A stretch of DNA of 64,000 bases from an uncultured Finegoldia sp. (GTDB lineage: Bacteria > Bacillota > Clostridia > Tissierellales > Peptoniphilaceae), in NCBI RefSeq assembly GCF_947252345.1, contig NZ_CAMXVC010000004.1, positions 10,627-74,626 of the forward strand, read 5' to 3'. The notes beneath the pieces were generated by a model. The model saw only the letters and a program-made list of their open reading frames with translations, was not told where the DNA came from and ran no database searches. Shown one piece after another: positions 41,478 through 51,523 of this stretch (its first letter is position 1; each line of letters starts with the position of its first letter). The position numbers and the translations under genes were made by a program.

Positions 41478-42110
41478 ATGAACAAATTACAAGTTGTAAT
41501 TCAAGGTACGACTTATAATATAGTAACTGATAAGACTAAAGAACAAACTGATGAAATAGTATCTAAAATCAACAAAAATATTTCGGATTGCAAAAATAAT
41601 AATCCTAAGTTAACAACATTAAATGCAACAATTCTTTCACTTATGAATTTAGAAGAATCATACGCAAACACAGTAACTGAGTTTAGACAATATAAAGAAG
41701 AAAATGCTCCGATAGTTAAGGATTACAAAAAATTAAAACTCGATTGTGAGAAACTATATCAAAATCTTGTAGTTAAAGAATCTGATTTAAAGAAAATAAA
41801 TAAACAAGTCGAAGAATTAAAACAAAAATCAAATAAAGAAATTGATGATATTAAAAGCAATTCAAATGTTTATATTTCTGAATTAAAAACTAGTTACGAA
41901 AAAAAAATAAATGAATTAACGAAAAAAATCGAAAAAAATAATTCTACAATAGAAGATTTAAAAAATCAGATTGAATACTATAAAAATGATAATGACTCGG
42001 TATCTAAAGAATATAAGAAATTAAAAGATGATTACAATAATTTAGCATTCGAAAAAAATAAAATTGAAAATATCCTAATGGATTACCAAAGGAATGAAAC
42101 AATTGACTAA
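41478..42110 (+). CDS. zapA: ZapA-family protein with long coiled-coil extension
   Basis: Cell-division protein ZapA promotes FtsZ bundling. The first ~90 residues are the ZapA domain (NKLQVVIQGTTYNIVTDK start and DEIVSKINKNISD). The remaining ~120 are a Lys/Glu/Asn-rich coiled coil not found in the short ZapA forms (about 85-110 residues). Total 210. Location after pheT is conserved in Firmicutes. GGAAGG ribosome site. The stop overlaps the next gene by 17 bases. Confidence 0.85.
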   Translation: MNKLQVVIQGTTYNIVTDKTKEQTDEIVSKINKNISDCKNNNPKLTTLNATILSLMNLEESYANTVTEFRQYKEENAPIVKDYKKLKLDCEKLYQNLVVKESDLKKINKQVEELKQKSNKEIDDIKSNSNVYISELKTSYEKKINELTKKIEKNNSTIEDLKNQIEYYKNDNDSVSKEYKKLKDDYNNLAFEKNKIENILMDYQRNETID

Positions 42111-44235
42111 TGAAATTTTAGCTCCTTGTGGAAATTGGGAAATGGTTAAAGCCAGCGTTAGTGCTGGCTGTAACGCTATTTATTTGGGAACAAAAGAATT
42201 TTCAGCTAGAGCTTATGCAGAGAATTTTACAGTAGAAGATGTAGAGAAGGTTGTGCAATACTGTCATCTTAGAAATGTTAAAGTATATGTAACATTGAAC
42301 ACTCTAATCAAAGAATCTGAAATAAAAAATGCTATAAATTATGTAAACAGATTATATAATATCGATATCGATGCGTTGATTGTTCAAGATTTAGGATTGG
42401 CATATCTTGTCAATAAATTTTTTCCAGATTTGGATTTACACGCATCAACTCAAATCAATATCAATAATTTAAATGGAGCTATTGTAGCAAAGAGAATTGG
42501 ATTTAAAAGAATTGTACTTGCTCGTGAAACAGATATTGAAGAATTAAAAAATATAAGAAACAACTGCGATATTGAGATTGAAGTTTTCATTCATGGCTCA
42601 TTATGTGTGTGTCAATCGGGGCAATGTTTGATGAGTTCTCTTAATGGTGATAGAAGTGCAAATAGAGGAAGGTGTGCTCAACCTTGTAGGAAAGATTATA
42701 CCATTGAATTGAAAAATAAGACCATTAATTCAAAATTATCATATCTATCTCCGAAAGATTTGTGCACAATAGATAATATATCTGAAATTGCTAAATTCTG
42801 CGATAGTCTTAAAATCGAAGGAAGGATGAAATCAAAAGAATATGTTTATTCTGTAGTTAAATCTTATAGAGAAATGTTAATCAATAATAAAAATGATTAT
42901 TTCTTGGATGAGGTAAAAAATAGAGGATTCACAAAAGGTTTGATCAACAATTGTTCAGGCAAAGATTATGTGGAATTAGGTCGAAAAAGTCAAGTTAAAG
43001 GTAATGTAGTTGGCAAAATAATAAGAAAAGGTCAAATCAAATTTCTAAAAGATGTTTTTAAAAAAGATATACTAATCTTATTTAATGGAACAAAAACATT
43101 CCCTCTTACAATGACAGAAGACTATAGAACAAACAGCGTCATTTCATTTGAAAATATTGATGACGCTGTTGTTAATTCAGAGGTTAAAAGGGTTAGTCAT
43201 ATAAAAATTGTTGAATTATCGGAATCCGAAAAAAATGTTCAGATAGATTTAAATGTTAAATTTATTTGCAAGAGTTCTAGTCCAATAGAAATTTATGTAA
43301 ACGAGGTAAAATACACTACAAATACGATTGCTCAATCAGCTAAAAACAAACCAATTGATAATTCGTTTGTCATAAATCAACTACTAAAGACTGGAAATTA
43401 TCCTGTTAAAATAAGAAGTTTAAATGTTGAATTAGATGATGGTTTATTTCTGTCAAAGAGTCAGATCAATCAAATCAGAAGAGATTTTATAGAAAGTTAT
43501 TTAAATTCAATTTCAAACTTCAACAAAAGAGCATCAAAAAATATAGAATCTTACCAAATAAACGAATTGATTTCAAAAAGGACGGCTTCTTACAAAGAAA
43601 TAAAAACAGTTTTTGAAAATGAAATTGACGGATACAGCGATAAAATTTCATCTAATTTTATTGTTAAAGTTCCTAGATTTTTGAATGAATCGAAAACAAA
43701 AGATTTCATTAAAAATTGTAGAGAACACAGTGTAAATAGATTATTAATAAATAATTTAGGAGATTTAGTAATCGCTGAAAAATTACAGGCAAAATATATA
43801 GTGAGTGATTACCAAATGAATGTATTTAATTCATTTACAAGTAAAGTTCTTTATGATTTGGGCGTTGATGTTATAACATTATCGGTTGAACTAAACAAAA
43901 AAGAAATAAAACAGATAATCGACAATTCTCCATATAAATATGAATTAGTTGTAGAGGATAATTTAATTAATATGATTACAGTATACTGCCCTTTTTCAAG
44001 TATAAAAAAATGTGATGCAACAAATTGCCAAAATTGTAGTTTTAATGATTGCTTTATTACTGGAGATTTTTCAAAATATCGTGTTATTAGAAAAAATGGA
44101 TATTCTTTAATTTATTCTTGTGATAAAATTAGAATAGATACTGATAAAATAAATTTAGATTTGTATTCTGTTAGAAAGAATAAATCTGCAATTGGAAAAC
44201 CTAATGAGTTTCATTTTAAAAAAGGAATTTTATAG
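42094..44235 (+). CDS. U32-family peptidase-like protein
   Basis: 713 residues. N-terminal U32 TIM-barrel-like domain: APCGNWEMVKASVSAGCNAI (about 7-26), the HASTQININN block (about 121-130) and the Cys-rich active region HGSLCVCQSGQCLMSS (about 168-183), then NRGRCAQPCR. These Cys residues are the cofactor ligand set of U32 RNA hydroxylases such as RlhA/TrhP. A long C-terminal extension follows (DUF3656-like), with a second Cys cluster KKCDATNCQNCSFNDC near 635-650. Despite the name, most U32 members act on RNA hydroxylation rather than as peptidases. It overlaps zapA and abuts mutS2 directly. Confidence 0.85.
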   Translation: MKQLTNEILAPCGNWEMVKASVSAGCNAIYLGTKEFSARAYAENFTVEDVEKVVQYCHLRNVKVYVTLNTLIKESEIKNAINYVNRLYNIDIDALIVQDLGLAYLVNKFFPDLDLHASTQININNLNGAIVAKRIGFKRIVLARETDIEELKNIRNNCDIEIEVFIHGSLCVCQSGQCLMSSLNGDRSANRGRCAQPCRKDYTIELKNKTINSKLSYLSPKDLCTIDNISEIAKFCDSLKIEGRMKSKEYVYSVVKSYREMLINNKNDYFLDEVKNRGFTKGLINNCSGKDYVELGRKSQVKGNVVGKIIRKGQIKFLKDVFKKDILILFNGTKTFPLTMTEDYRTNSVISFENIDDAVVNSEVKRVSHIKIVELSESEKNVQIDLNVKFICKSSSPIEIYVNEVKYTTNTIAQSAKNKPIDNSFVINQLLKTGNYPVKIRSLNVELDDGLFLSKSQINQIRRDFIESYLNSISNFNKRASKNIESYQINELISKRTASYKEIKTVFENEIDGYSDKISSNFIVKVPRFLNESKTKDFIKNCREHSVNRLLINNLGDLVIAEKLQAKYIVSDYQMNVFNSFTSKVLYDLGVDVITLSVELNKKEIKQIIDNSPYKYELVVEDNLINMITVYCPFSSIKKCDATNCQNCSFNDCFITGDFSKYRVIRKNGYSLIYSCDKIRIDTDKINLDLYSVRKNKSAIGKPNEFHFKKGIL

Positions 44236-46587
44236 ATGGATAAAAAAACACTTAAAACATTGGAATACAATCAAATAATAGGGAAAATTGAAAAACTTTG
44301 TAAATCAAAATTAGGCAAAAGTTTAGCCGATAATTTAAAACCGTTAGTTGATTTAGATGAGATTAGAAAAAATCTGGACTTAACATATGAAGCTATGAGT
44401 ATGATTTATAAGTTCTCAAATCCACCAATTTATGAAATAATAAATGTAAAAGCTAATATAATGCATGTTTCTAAAGGCGGTTATATTATTCCTGAGATTT
44501 TGCTCAAGATTGCTCAAATTTTAAGTAGCGTACATGATATTAAAAATTATGCTAGTGAATCTGACGAAAATCAAGAAAATTATCCAATGATTATGGGTAT
44601 GATTTACACATTGGTCGAGGAACAAGAACTCATTAGTACAATAAATAGTGCTATAATTTCTGAAGATGAAATTAGTGATAATGCAAGTAGAAATCTTTTT
44701 AGGATACGACAGACTAAAAGACAAAAAACTGAAAGCATAAAAGATAAAATAAACAGCATACTGTCATCTAACGACCAAGCGCTACAAGAAAATATTGTGA
44801 CTATGAGAGATGATAGATATGTCATTCCAGTAAAGGCTTCTCATAAATCATCGTTTAAAGGAATTGTTCATGACCATTCATCTTCTGGGCAGACAGTTTA
44901 TATCGAACCTATGGAAGTTGTTGAATTAAATAATGAGCTTAGAATGCTTGAGGCAGAAGAACAAGAAGAGATTATTAATATTTTAAAACAAATTTCGAAT
45001 AGAGTTTACGCTGTAAAAGAATCAATATTTATTGACCAAGATATTTTATCTCAATTGGATTTTATTTTTGCAAAAGCAAAATATGCAATTGAAATAGATG
45101 CTACAAATCCTAAATTAAATACAAATGGTTATTTTAATTTTAAAAATGCACGTCATCCTTTATTAGACCCCAAAAAGGTTGTTCCAATTAGTATTTATTT
45201 GGGCGATGACTACAATACTTTGGTTATTACCGGTCCGAATACAGGAGGCAAGACTGTGACATTAAAAACAGTTGGCCTGATAACTTTGATGGCTCAGTCT
45301 GGAATTTTAATTCCGGTATCTGAAAATTCGGAAGTTGCAATTTTCGACAATATATTTACGGACATCGGTGATGAACAAAGCATAGAACAATCATTGTCAA
45401 CCTTTTCGGCACATATGAAAAATATTGTCCATATTGTCAATAATATCACTTTCAATTCGCTAGTGCTTTTTGATGAGTTAGGAGCTGGAACAGACCCAAC
45501 AGAAGGAGCTGCATTAGCTATTGCCATTTTAAGAATTTTTCTTAATAAGTCTATAAGAACTATTGCTACAACACATTATTCTCAATTAAAAATATTCGCA
45601 TTGACTGAACAATATGTTAAAAATGGCTCTGTGGAATTTGATATAAACACATTATCACCTACCTATAAATTGACAATTGGTATTCCAGGAAAATCAAATG
45701 CTTTTGAAATATCAAGAAGACTTGGATTGGACGATGATATAATAAATAATGCAAAACAAATACTCACCGAAGAAGACAAAGATTTTGAAGATGTATTATC
45801 TGATATTGAATCCAAGAAAAAACAAATTGAAGAAGACAAGAATAGGCAACTGGAATTAAAAGAAGACTTACTGAAATTAAGAGAACGATACGAAAGAGAA
45901 CTAGAAAAAACAAAATTTGAGAAAGAAAGAATAATTGAACAAGCAAAAGAAGAAGCGAATGAAATTTATTCAAAAGCAAAAGAAGAATCAAGAGAGCTTA
46001 TTAATAAGTTAAAATTTTTAGAAAAAGACTCTGATGCTAGGAGCATCGCTAATGATGTCGAAAATAAATTCAATAAAAAAATTAAAAAAATAAACGATAA
46101 AAAGCTTTTAAAAGAGATTAATCAAAAACAAAATTTTGAGCTTGGAGATGAAGTTGAGATTCTTGGTATTGAACAAAAAGGTACAATTGTAACTGAACCT
46201 GATAAAAAGGGAGATTTGCTAGTTCAAGTAGGAATATTGAAAATTAATGCGAATGTAAAAAATTTGAAGAAAATTCAAGAAAAAGAATTGATAAAATCTT
46301 CAAAGAGCATTAAAAATATTATAAAGAACAAAGCTAATTCAGATATCAAAAGTGAAATTGATTTGAGAGGAAAAAATATTGAAGAAGCAATCTATGAATT
46401 GGATAAGTATATTGATGATTGCGTTATAGTAGGGCTTAAAAAAGTTAATATCATTCACGGAAAAGGGACTGGTATGTTAAGAAAAGGTATACGAGAATAT
46501 TTACGAAACGACAGAAGAATCAAAAAAATTGAAGATGCGGCTTATAACGAAGGTGGCATGGGAGCTACTTTTATTTATTTAAAATAA
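44236..46587 (+). CDS. mutS2: MutS2 ATPase with Smr domain
   Basis: MutS2 (RqcU) acts on branched DNA and, in Firmicutes, on collided ribosomes. 783 residues, full length. Clamp and lever region lead to the ABC-type ATPase with Walker A GPNTGGKT near 333-340 and VLFDELGAGTDPTEG. A long coiled coil (about 515-600) follows, then a KOW-like segment, and a C-terminal Smr endonuclease domain (about 710-783) with IDLRGK and HGKGTGMLRKG. Start abuts the U32 stop codon. Confidence 0.97.
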   Translation: MDKKTLKTLEYNQIIGKIEKLCKSKLGKSLADNLKPLVDLDEIRKNLDLTYEAMSMIYKFSNPPIYEIINVKANIMHVSKGGYIIPEILLKIAQILSSVHDIKNYASESDENQENYPMIMGMIYTLVEEQELISTINSAIISEDEISDNASRNLFRIRQTKRQKTESIKDKINSILSSNDQALQENIVTMRDDRYVIPVKASHKSSFKGIVHDHSSSGQTVYIEPMEVVELNNELRMLEAEEQEEIINILKQISNRVYAVKESIFIDQDILSQLDFIFAKAKYAIEIDATNPKLNTNGYFNFKNARHPLLDPKKVVPISIYLGDDYNTLVITGPNTGGKTVTLKTVGLITLMAQSGILIPVSENSEVAIFDNIFTDIGDEQSIEQSLSTFSAHMKNIVHIVNNITFNSLVLFDELGAGTDPTEGAALAIAILRIFLNKSIRTIATTHYSQLKIFALTEQYVKNGSVEFDINTLSPTYKLTIGIPGKSNAFEISRRLGLDDDIINNAKQILTEEDKDFEDVLSDIESKKKQIEEDKNRQLELKEDLLKLRERYERELEKTKFEKERIIEQAKEEANEIYSKAKEESRELINKLKFLEKDSDARSIANDVENKFNKKIKKINDKKLLKEINQKQNFELGDEVEILGIEQKGTIVTEPDKKGDLLVQVGILKINANVKNLKKIQEKELIKSSKSIKNIIKNKANSDIKSEIDLRGKNIEEAIYELDKYIDDCVIVGLKKVNIIHGKGTGMLRKGIREYLRNDRRIKKIEDAAYNEGGMGATFIYLK

Positions 46588-46596
46588 GGGGAAAAT

Positions 46597-48291
46597 ATGA
46601 TAAATTTTAAAGATGAAGTAAAAAAAATTATAATGAGTTTTGATACGGGTTTAAGTGAAAGTGAAATTATAAGTTTAATTGAAATTCCACCGAATAGTTC
46701 TATGGGTGATTTTGCATTTCCGGTTTTTAAATTGGCAAAAACATTTAGAAAATCGCCCAATTTAATTGCAGAAGAACTTGCAAATAAAAAATACAATAAT
46801 GACAACATAAAAAAGATTGCGAATGCCGGACCATATGTTAACTTTTTTGTAAATAATTCAAAATTAGTTGAAAGTGTTTTGAAAGATGCTGTGAAAGATG
46901 ATTTTGGAAGTAGTCATATCGGAAATGGTAAAAATGTTGTTCTGGATTTTTCTTCCACAAATATTGCAAAGCCATTTCACATTGGACATTTGCGTTCAAC
47001 TGTAATCGGAAATGCAATCAGAAATATTATGAAATATCAAGGATATAAAACAACAGGTGTAAATTATATCGGAGATTATGGAACACAATTTGGAATGATG
47101 ATATCTGCTTACTTGAAGTGGGGAGACGAAGAAAAAATAAACAATAATCCGATAAAAGAATTATTAAATCTTTACGTAAAATACAACAAAATCGCAAAAG
47201 AAGATGAAAAATACATGGACGAAGCCCGTGATTGGTTCGATAAATTGGAGAAAAAAGAGCCAACTGCAGTGAAATTATGGTCGTGGTTTAGAGAAATTTC
47301 ATTAAAAGAATTTCAAAGGGTTTATGATTTACTTGGAGTCGAATTTGATAATTTTAACGGAGAATCCTTCCACTCTCAATTTATTGGTGATGCACTAGAA
47401 GTTATAGAAAATAAAAACCTATTAAAAGAATCTGATGGGGCTATGATTATTAATTTAGATGATGAAAATTTACCTCCTGTTCTAATAAAAAAATCTAATG
47501 GTTCTTCGACATATATAACGAGAGATATTGCTACAGCGATGTATCGTAAAAAAACTTATGATTTTTGTAAAAATATTTATGTAGTTGCTAGCCAACAAAA
47601 ACTTCATTTTGAACAACTTAGAGCTGTTTTGAAAAAAATGGGATTTGAATGGTGGAGTGATTGTGACCATGTATCATTTGGAATGGTCAGTATGAAAGAT
47701 GGTTCGATGAAAACAAGAGAAGGTAAAGTTATTTTCTTGGAAGATGTTTTAAACAGAGCTATCGATAAAACTAAATCTATAATAGAAGAGAGAAATCCTA
47801 ATCTTGAAAACAAGGACGAGGTTGCTAAACAAGTTGGAGTAGGAGCTGTTATATTCCAAGATTTATTCAACAATAGAATCAAAGACTATACATTTGATTG
47901 GGACCAAGTTTTGAATTTTGATGGGGAAACTGGACCTTATACTCAATATACTTATGCTAGAAGTTGCTCAATCTTAGATAAGGGAGAGTTTGTTTTAAAA
48001 GATGGTAGCAAATTTGATTTGCTAAATGATGACACAGAAATAGATATAGTAAAACATCTTGCCAAATATAAAGAAGTCTTATTAAATGCAACTGAAAAAT
48101 ACGAACCTTCTTTCTTGACAAGATATACTGTAGAATTAGCGAAATTATATAATAAATTTTATGCAAATTGTCCGATTAACACAGTTGAAGATTCATTAAA
48201 ATATCAAAGGTTATATTTGACATATTGTGTGAATAAATGTTTAAAATTATCATTGAAATTATTAGGAATAGACGCACCAAACAGAATGTAA
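46597..48291 (+). CDS. argS: Arginyl-tRNA synthetase
   Basis: Charges tRNA-Arg. 564 residues, class I. N-terminal tRNA D-loop domain (about 1-110), HIGH-type signature FHIGHLRSTVIGN (about 128-140), and the KMSKS equivalent region MKDGSMKTREGKVIFL. C-terminal DALR anticodon domain (from about 445). Site GGGGAAAATATG: a GGGGA ribosome binding site. It is the last clear housekeeping gene of the pheST-to-argS run. No T-box lies in front of it, unlike the other synthetases in this window. Confidence 0.97.
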   Translation: MINFKDEVKKIIMSFDTGLSESEIISLIEIPPNSSMGDFAFPVFKLAKTFRKSPNLIAEELANKKYNNDNIKKIANAGPYVNFFVNNSKLVESVLKDAVKDDFGSSHIGNGKNVVLDFSSTNIAKPFHIGHLRSTVIGNAIRNIMKYQGYKTTGVNYIGDYGTQFGMMISAYLKWGDEEKINNNPIKELLNLYVKYNKIAKEDEKYMDEARDWFDKLEKKEPTAVKLWSWFREISLKEFQRVYDLLGVEFDNFNGESFHSQFIGDALEVIENKNLLKESDGAMIINLDDENLPPVLIKKSNGSSTYITRDIATAMYRKKTYDFCKNIYVVASQQKLHFEQLRAVLKKMGFEWWSDCDHVSFGMVSMKDGSMKTREGKVIFLEDVLNRAIDKTKSIIEERNPNLENKDEVAKQVGVGAVIFQDLFNNRIKDYTFDWDQVLNFDGETGPYTQYTYARSCSILDKGEFVLKDGSKFDLLNDDTEIDIVKHLAKYKEVLLNATEKYEPSFLTRYTVELAKLYNKFYANCPINTVEDSLKYQRLYLTYCVNKCLKLSLKLLGIDAPNRM

Positions 48292-48299
48292 GGAGAAAA

Positions 48300-48956
48300 A
48301 TGAAATCATTTGTTGAAATCATCAAATTTTCTTTTTTTAGAACAATACACACAATTAAATATTTTCCATTGATATTTGCAACTATGATTGTAATGAAATT
48401 ATCTTTAAATATTTCAAATAATATTTTTTTTAGACTATCATTGAATAAAAATTTCACCAATATTATTATAGGATGTTTGATTGTTTTTTTGGTGAGCATA
48501 TTGTTTAATATGTTGAGCATTTCTGTTCACACTCGAGAAAATTATCACATACAACCAATTACAATTCCGAAGTTGATGCTTAAAATTGGGTTTAATTCTC
48601 TAATTTTATTTGGGGTATACCATTTTATAAAAAACAATGATTTTGCTCTATTTGTTAGTGTATTCATACTAAATCCTTTGATAGAAACATTGTATATGAT
48701 AGATGAGAGATTTTATATGTCTATGATTACAGCATTGAAATTCACGTTTAAAAACTTTTTCGTGTGGAATATTCCTAATATAATAATATTTGCGGTTATT
48801 TATCAGATAATTTTCAAATATTATTTAGTAGAAGACCTTATGATGTCAAATGAAATTAATTCGGTTTTAAAATTTGGAATATTGTTAATTCTTATTTCTT
48901 TATTTATGTTATATAGAGCTAATTTGTATAGAATTTTAGAAACGGGTGAAAAATAA
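48300..48956 (+). CDS. Membrane protein of unknown function
   Basis: 218 residues, about five to six hydrophobic segments spaced through the protein, with a short polar N-terminus (MKSFVEIIKFSFFRTIHTIK). No family recognised. The start is the ATG at 48300, with AGGAG at 48291-48295; the frame stays open upstream into argS without a start. It overlaps the next gene by one base (TAATG), suggesting they work together. Function unknown. Confidence 0.75.
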   Translation: MKSFVEIIKFSFFRTIHTIKYFPLIFATMIVMKLSLNISNNIFFRLSLNKNFTNIIIGCLIVFLVSILFNMLSISVHTRENYHIQPITIPKLMLKIGFNSLILFGVYHFIKNNDFALFVSVFILNPLIETLYMIDERFYMSMITALKFTFKNFFVWNIPNIIIFAVIYQIIFKYYLVEDLMMSNEINSVLKFGILLILISLFMLYRANLYRILETGEK

Positions 48957-50071
48957 TGAGTAAAAAAATTGATGAGTATTTTAGTAAGTTTATGAACGAA
49001 TTAGTTTATGTGAATTTATTGGAATCAAATGATTATATTAATAAAGATGTCCCTCTTCCTGTTTTAAAAAATGATTTGGTTGATGGAGTAAAAAACAACG
49101 ATTTTGTAAATAATTTTGATTTAAACTTAATTATTAAAGGAATGATTTACAATATAGCTTATGATAGAACTTTTAAATACTGCGTAAATTATACAGATAT
49201 TATGTATAATATTATTCCAGAACTTGAAAAATCAATTATTTCTATGGGAATTGAAAAAATTTCTAACCCATCGGAAGCTGTTGTATATTTCAGAGCTAAT
49301 GACATTTTAAAATGTGATATTGCAGATAATGCCTATTATTATGCATATTGCCTGAGACTTATGGCTATTGAAGATGAATATAATTTTCCTGTATTTGTTC
49401 AGGAGGCTTTTAGGGTTTTAAACGAAAATATTAGAAATTTTCCGGATTTTTTTCTAAATTATATTGAATTAGCAAATCTTGAATTGTTAAATCAAAATTA
49501 TATAAAAGCATTTGATTATCTAAAAAACACATATAAAATGGCATCTGATAGCATTAATTACGATGACAAAAAAGTGGGAATTGTACTCAATGAAGTTGAG
49601 CGATTGATGAATAAAATTAGGCCACTTAGGGATTTGGATTTTGCTATCACATTAATTAATTCTCAACCAAATAAAGCTTTAGATATATTTGAAAATTTGG
49701 AAAAAACTCCAAGGATTATTTACTTGATGGGTAAATGTTTTATGAATTTGAATCAATCAGATAAAGCATTAGAGTACTTCGATAGAGCAGAAAAATCAGG
49801 ATTTGATAATGTAGATTTGTATAATGATATGTCTGTTGTTTACTTTAATTCTTATGATTTTGAAAAATCAATTCAAGTTTTGAATAGAGGATTAAAAATT
49901 CACAAAGACAATGAAATTTTATTATACAACAAAGCTGTTATTGAATTAAATGCAAATAGAATTGAAAACGCAAAAGACACTTTGTCGACGTTGGTATCAT
50001 ATGATGATGTTGATGAAGATATTTTTAATATGTCAATGCAATTATTAAAAAAAATAGAAGAAGGCTATTAA
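48956..50071 (+). CDS. TPR-repeat protein
   Basis: 371 residues, cytoplasmic, with tetratricopeptide-like helix pairs in the C-terminal half: ALDIFENLEKTPRIIYLMG, KCFMNLNQSDKALEYFDRAE, VYFNSYDFEKSIQVLNRGLK and NKAVIELNANRIENAKDTLS. TPRs bind partner proteins; none is obvious. One-base overlap with the preceding membrane-protein gene. The stop overlaps (tail to tail) the PucR-type gene on the minus strand. Confidence 0.8.
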   Translation: MSKKIDEYFSKFMNELVYVNLLESNDYINKDVPLPVLKNDLVDGVKNNDFVNNFDLNLIIKGMIYNIAYDRTFKYCVNYTDIMYNIIPELEKSIISMGIEKISNPSEAVVYFRANDILKCDIADNAYYYAYCLRLMAIEDEYNFPVFVQEAFRVLNENIRNFPDFFLNYIELANLELLNQNYIKAFDYLKNTYKMASDSINYDDKKVGIVLNEVERLMNKIRPLRDLDFAITLINSQPNKALDIFENLEKTPRIIYLMGKCFMNLNQSDKALEYFDRAEKSGFDNVDLYNDMSVVYFNSYDFEKSIQVLNRGLKIHKDNEILLYNKAVIELNANRIENAKDTLSTLVSYDDVDEDIFNMSMQLLKKIEEGY

Positions 50072-50090
50072 TAGTCTTCTTCTGTTATTT
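50056..50090. terminator. Bidirectional terminator between TPR and PucR-type genes
   Basis: A 12-bp stem with one G-T pair (50056-50067 with 50072-50083), loop TTAA. Both stop codons share that four-base loop (50068-50071). The T run is better on the minus strand. Confidence 0.85.
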
Positions 50091-51426
50091 TTAGAGTATT
50101 GTCTAATCTGTCCATTATTTCGAGAGCACTTATGATGTTTTTTCGAGCTTTGTAACAATCTAAATTTATATCGACAAGCTCGTTGATTTTATTAATTCTA
50201 TAAACTATTGAATTTCTGTGTACGTTTAACCTTTGTGATGCCTTAATTAATGAACGTTCTTCGACTAAATAGAAATACAAAGTACGAAGTAGGTCGGTGG
50301 CATTATTTATGTCGTCGTATTTTAACTTATAAATAAATTCAGGAACTAATATTTCAACTTCAGGGTCTAAGCAGGTTAAATCATAAATTAGTTTGCTACA
50401 GTTTTCATATAAATCATCAGTTATTTTTATATCATTTTCCAATATTTTTCTAGCTAAAATAAATGCGTTTTTCAAGTTAAATAAGTTATTTTTAAGGGAC
50501 AACTTTAAATTTTTTAATCCATATTTTTCAGTAAAAAAGTTTAGATTGGATTTTACCGATGAAACATCCTTTACTTTATTATTTGTCAATAAAATTAAAT
50601 ATCCATCGTTTAACACCGAGTACATATACATTGGATAATCGAGAACAAATCTATTTCCGTGAGAGAACATATCTTGATATTTAAAAAGTCCGCCCTCGAT
50701 TTTTATAACATTGATGTCATAATTATCATCGGTTTTCCATCCTATGTTTTCAATATTTTCCTCATCCTTATCAGTTATATTCCCAGAAATCAAATTTTTA
50801 ATTGTGCTGTATATGTCTTCTTTTGAATTTATTAAGCCATTTACGTTATTGTAAATGTAAGTCGAGATTATTTTTGTAATCTTTTTAAATTCATACTCGT
50901 ATTCATCTTCAATTGTTTCAACTGCCAAATATCCATAAAGCTTACTTAAGCTTTTCTTCTTTACTTCTAAAGGATAGATTTTTTTGATAGTAGAAAAATC
51001 AAAGGTATTAAGCAATAATTTTTTGTTTGAGTTCAGCAAACAAACATTTATATCGAAATAATCTTTAATTGCAAGTAGAAGATTATTAACAGCTTCTTTA
51101 TTTGCTATAATCGAGTATAGTTTGCTGTAAAAATTTAAATTTTCTTGTAAAAACTTATTTACTTTCTCATATACAAAAAAAACATCATCACATTTTGTGT
51201 ACAAAACATTGCAATCTTCTATTTCCAGTTCATCATTTTCTTTGCCAATTATTAATATATTAGAATTTTTTGGATAAGTAATGGTATTTTTTGACTCAAT
51301 TATGGATAATGCATTTCTGTTATCAGAAACAGAATTTAATGATATATTGTCAATGTCATTTAATACATTGATTTTTGAATTATCAATTAATTTGTCCAAA
51401 TTTTTTACCAATAAATTTACATTCAT
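50068..51426 (-). CDS. PucR/CdaR-type transcriptional regulator
   Basis: 452 residues with the family's C-terminal helix-turn-helix: LIKASQRLNVHRNSIVYRIN (about 405-424). The central region is a large sensory/GGDEF-like-degenerate domain typical of PucR regulators. The ligand is unknown. I take the ATG at 51426, which has AAAGGTG (51439-51433) upstream on the minus strand; a GTG at 51435 lies on that site and is rejected. It is divergent from murJ and convergent with the TPR gene; the target may be a neighbour. Confidence 0.82.
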   Translation of the reverse strand: MNVNLLVKNLDKLIDNSKINVLNDIDNISLNSVSDNRNALSIIESKNTITYPKNSNILIIGKENDELEIEDCNVLYTKCDDVFFVYEKVNKFLQENLNFYSKLYSIIANKEAVNNLLLAIKDYFDINVCLLNSNKKLLLNTFDFSTIKKIYPLEVKKKSLSKLYGYLAVETIEDEYEYEFKKITKIISTYIYNNVNGLINSKEDIYSTIKNLISGNITDKDEENIENIGWKTDDNYDINVIKIEGGLFKYQDMFSHGNRFVLDYPMYMYSVLNDGYLILLTNNKVKDVSSVKSNLNFFTEKYGLKNLKLSLKNNLFNLKNAFILARKILENDIKITDDLYENCSKLIYDLTCLDPEVEILVPEFIYKLKYDDINNATDLLRTLYFYLVEERSLIKASQRLNVHRNSIVYRINKINELVDINLDCYKARKNIISALEIMDRLDNTLKITEEDY

Positions 51427-51523
51427 TTTTATCACCTTTAATTATGATTAGAGCTGTGTTATTATCTATTATATAAATAATATCACAATGAAGAGATTTT
51501 TTAAAATATAATAGGAGCTTAAA

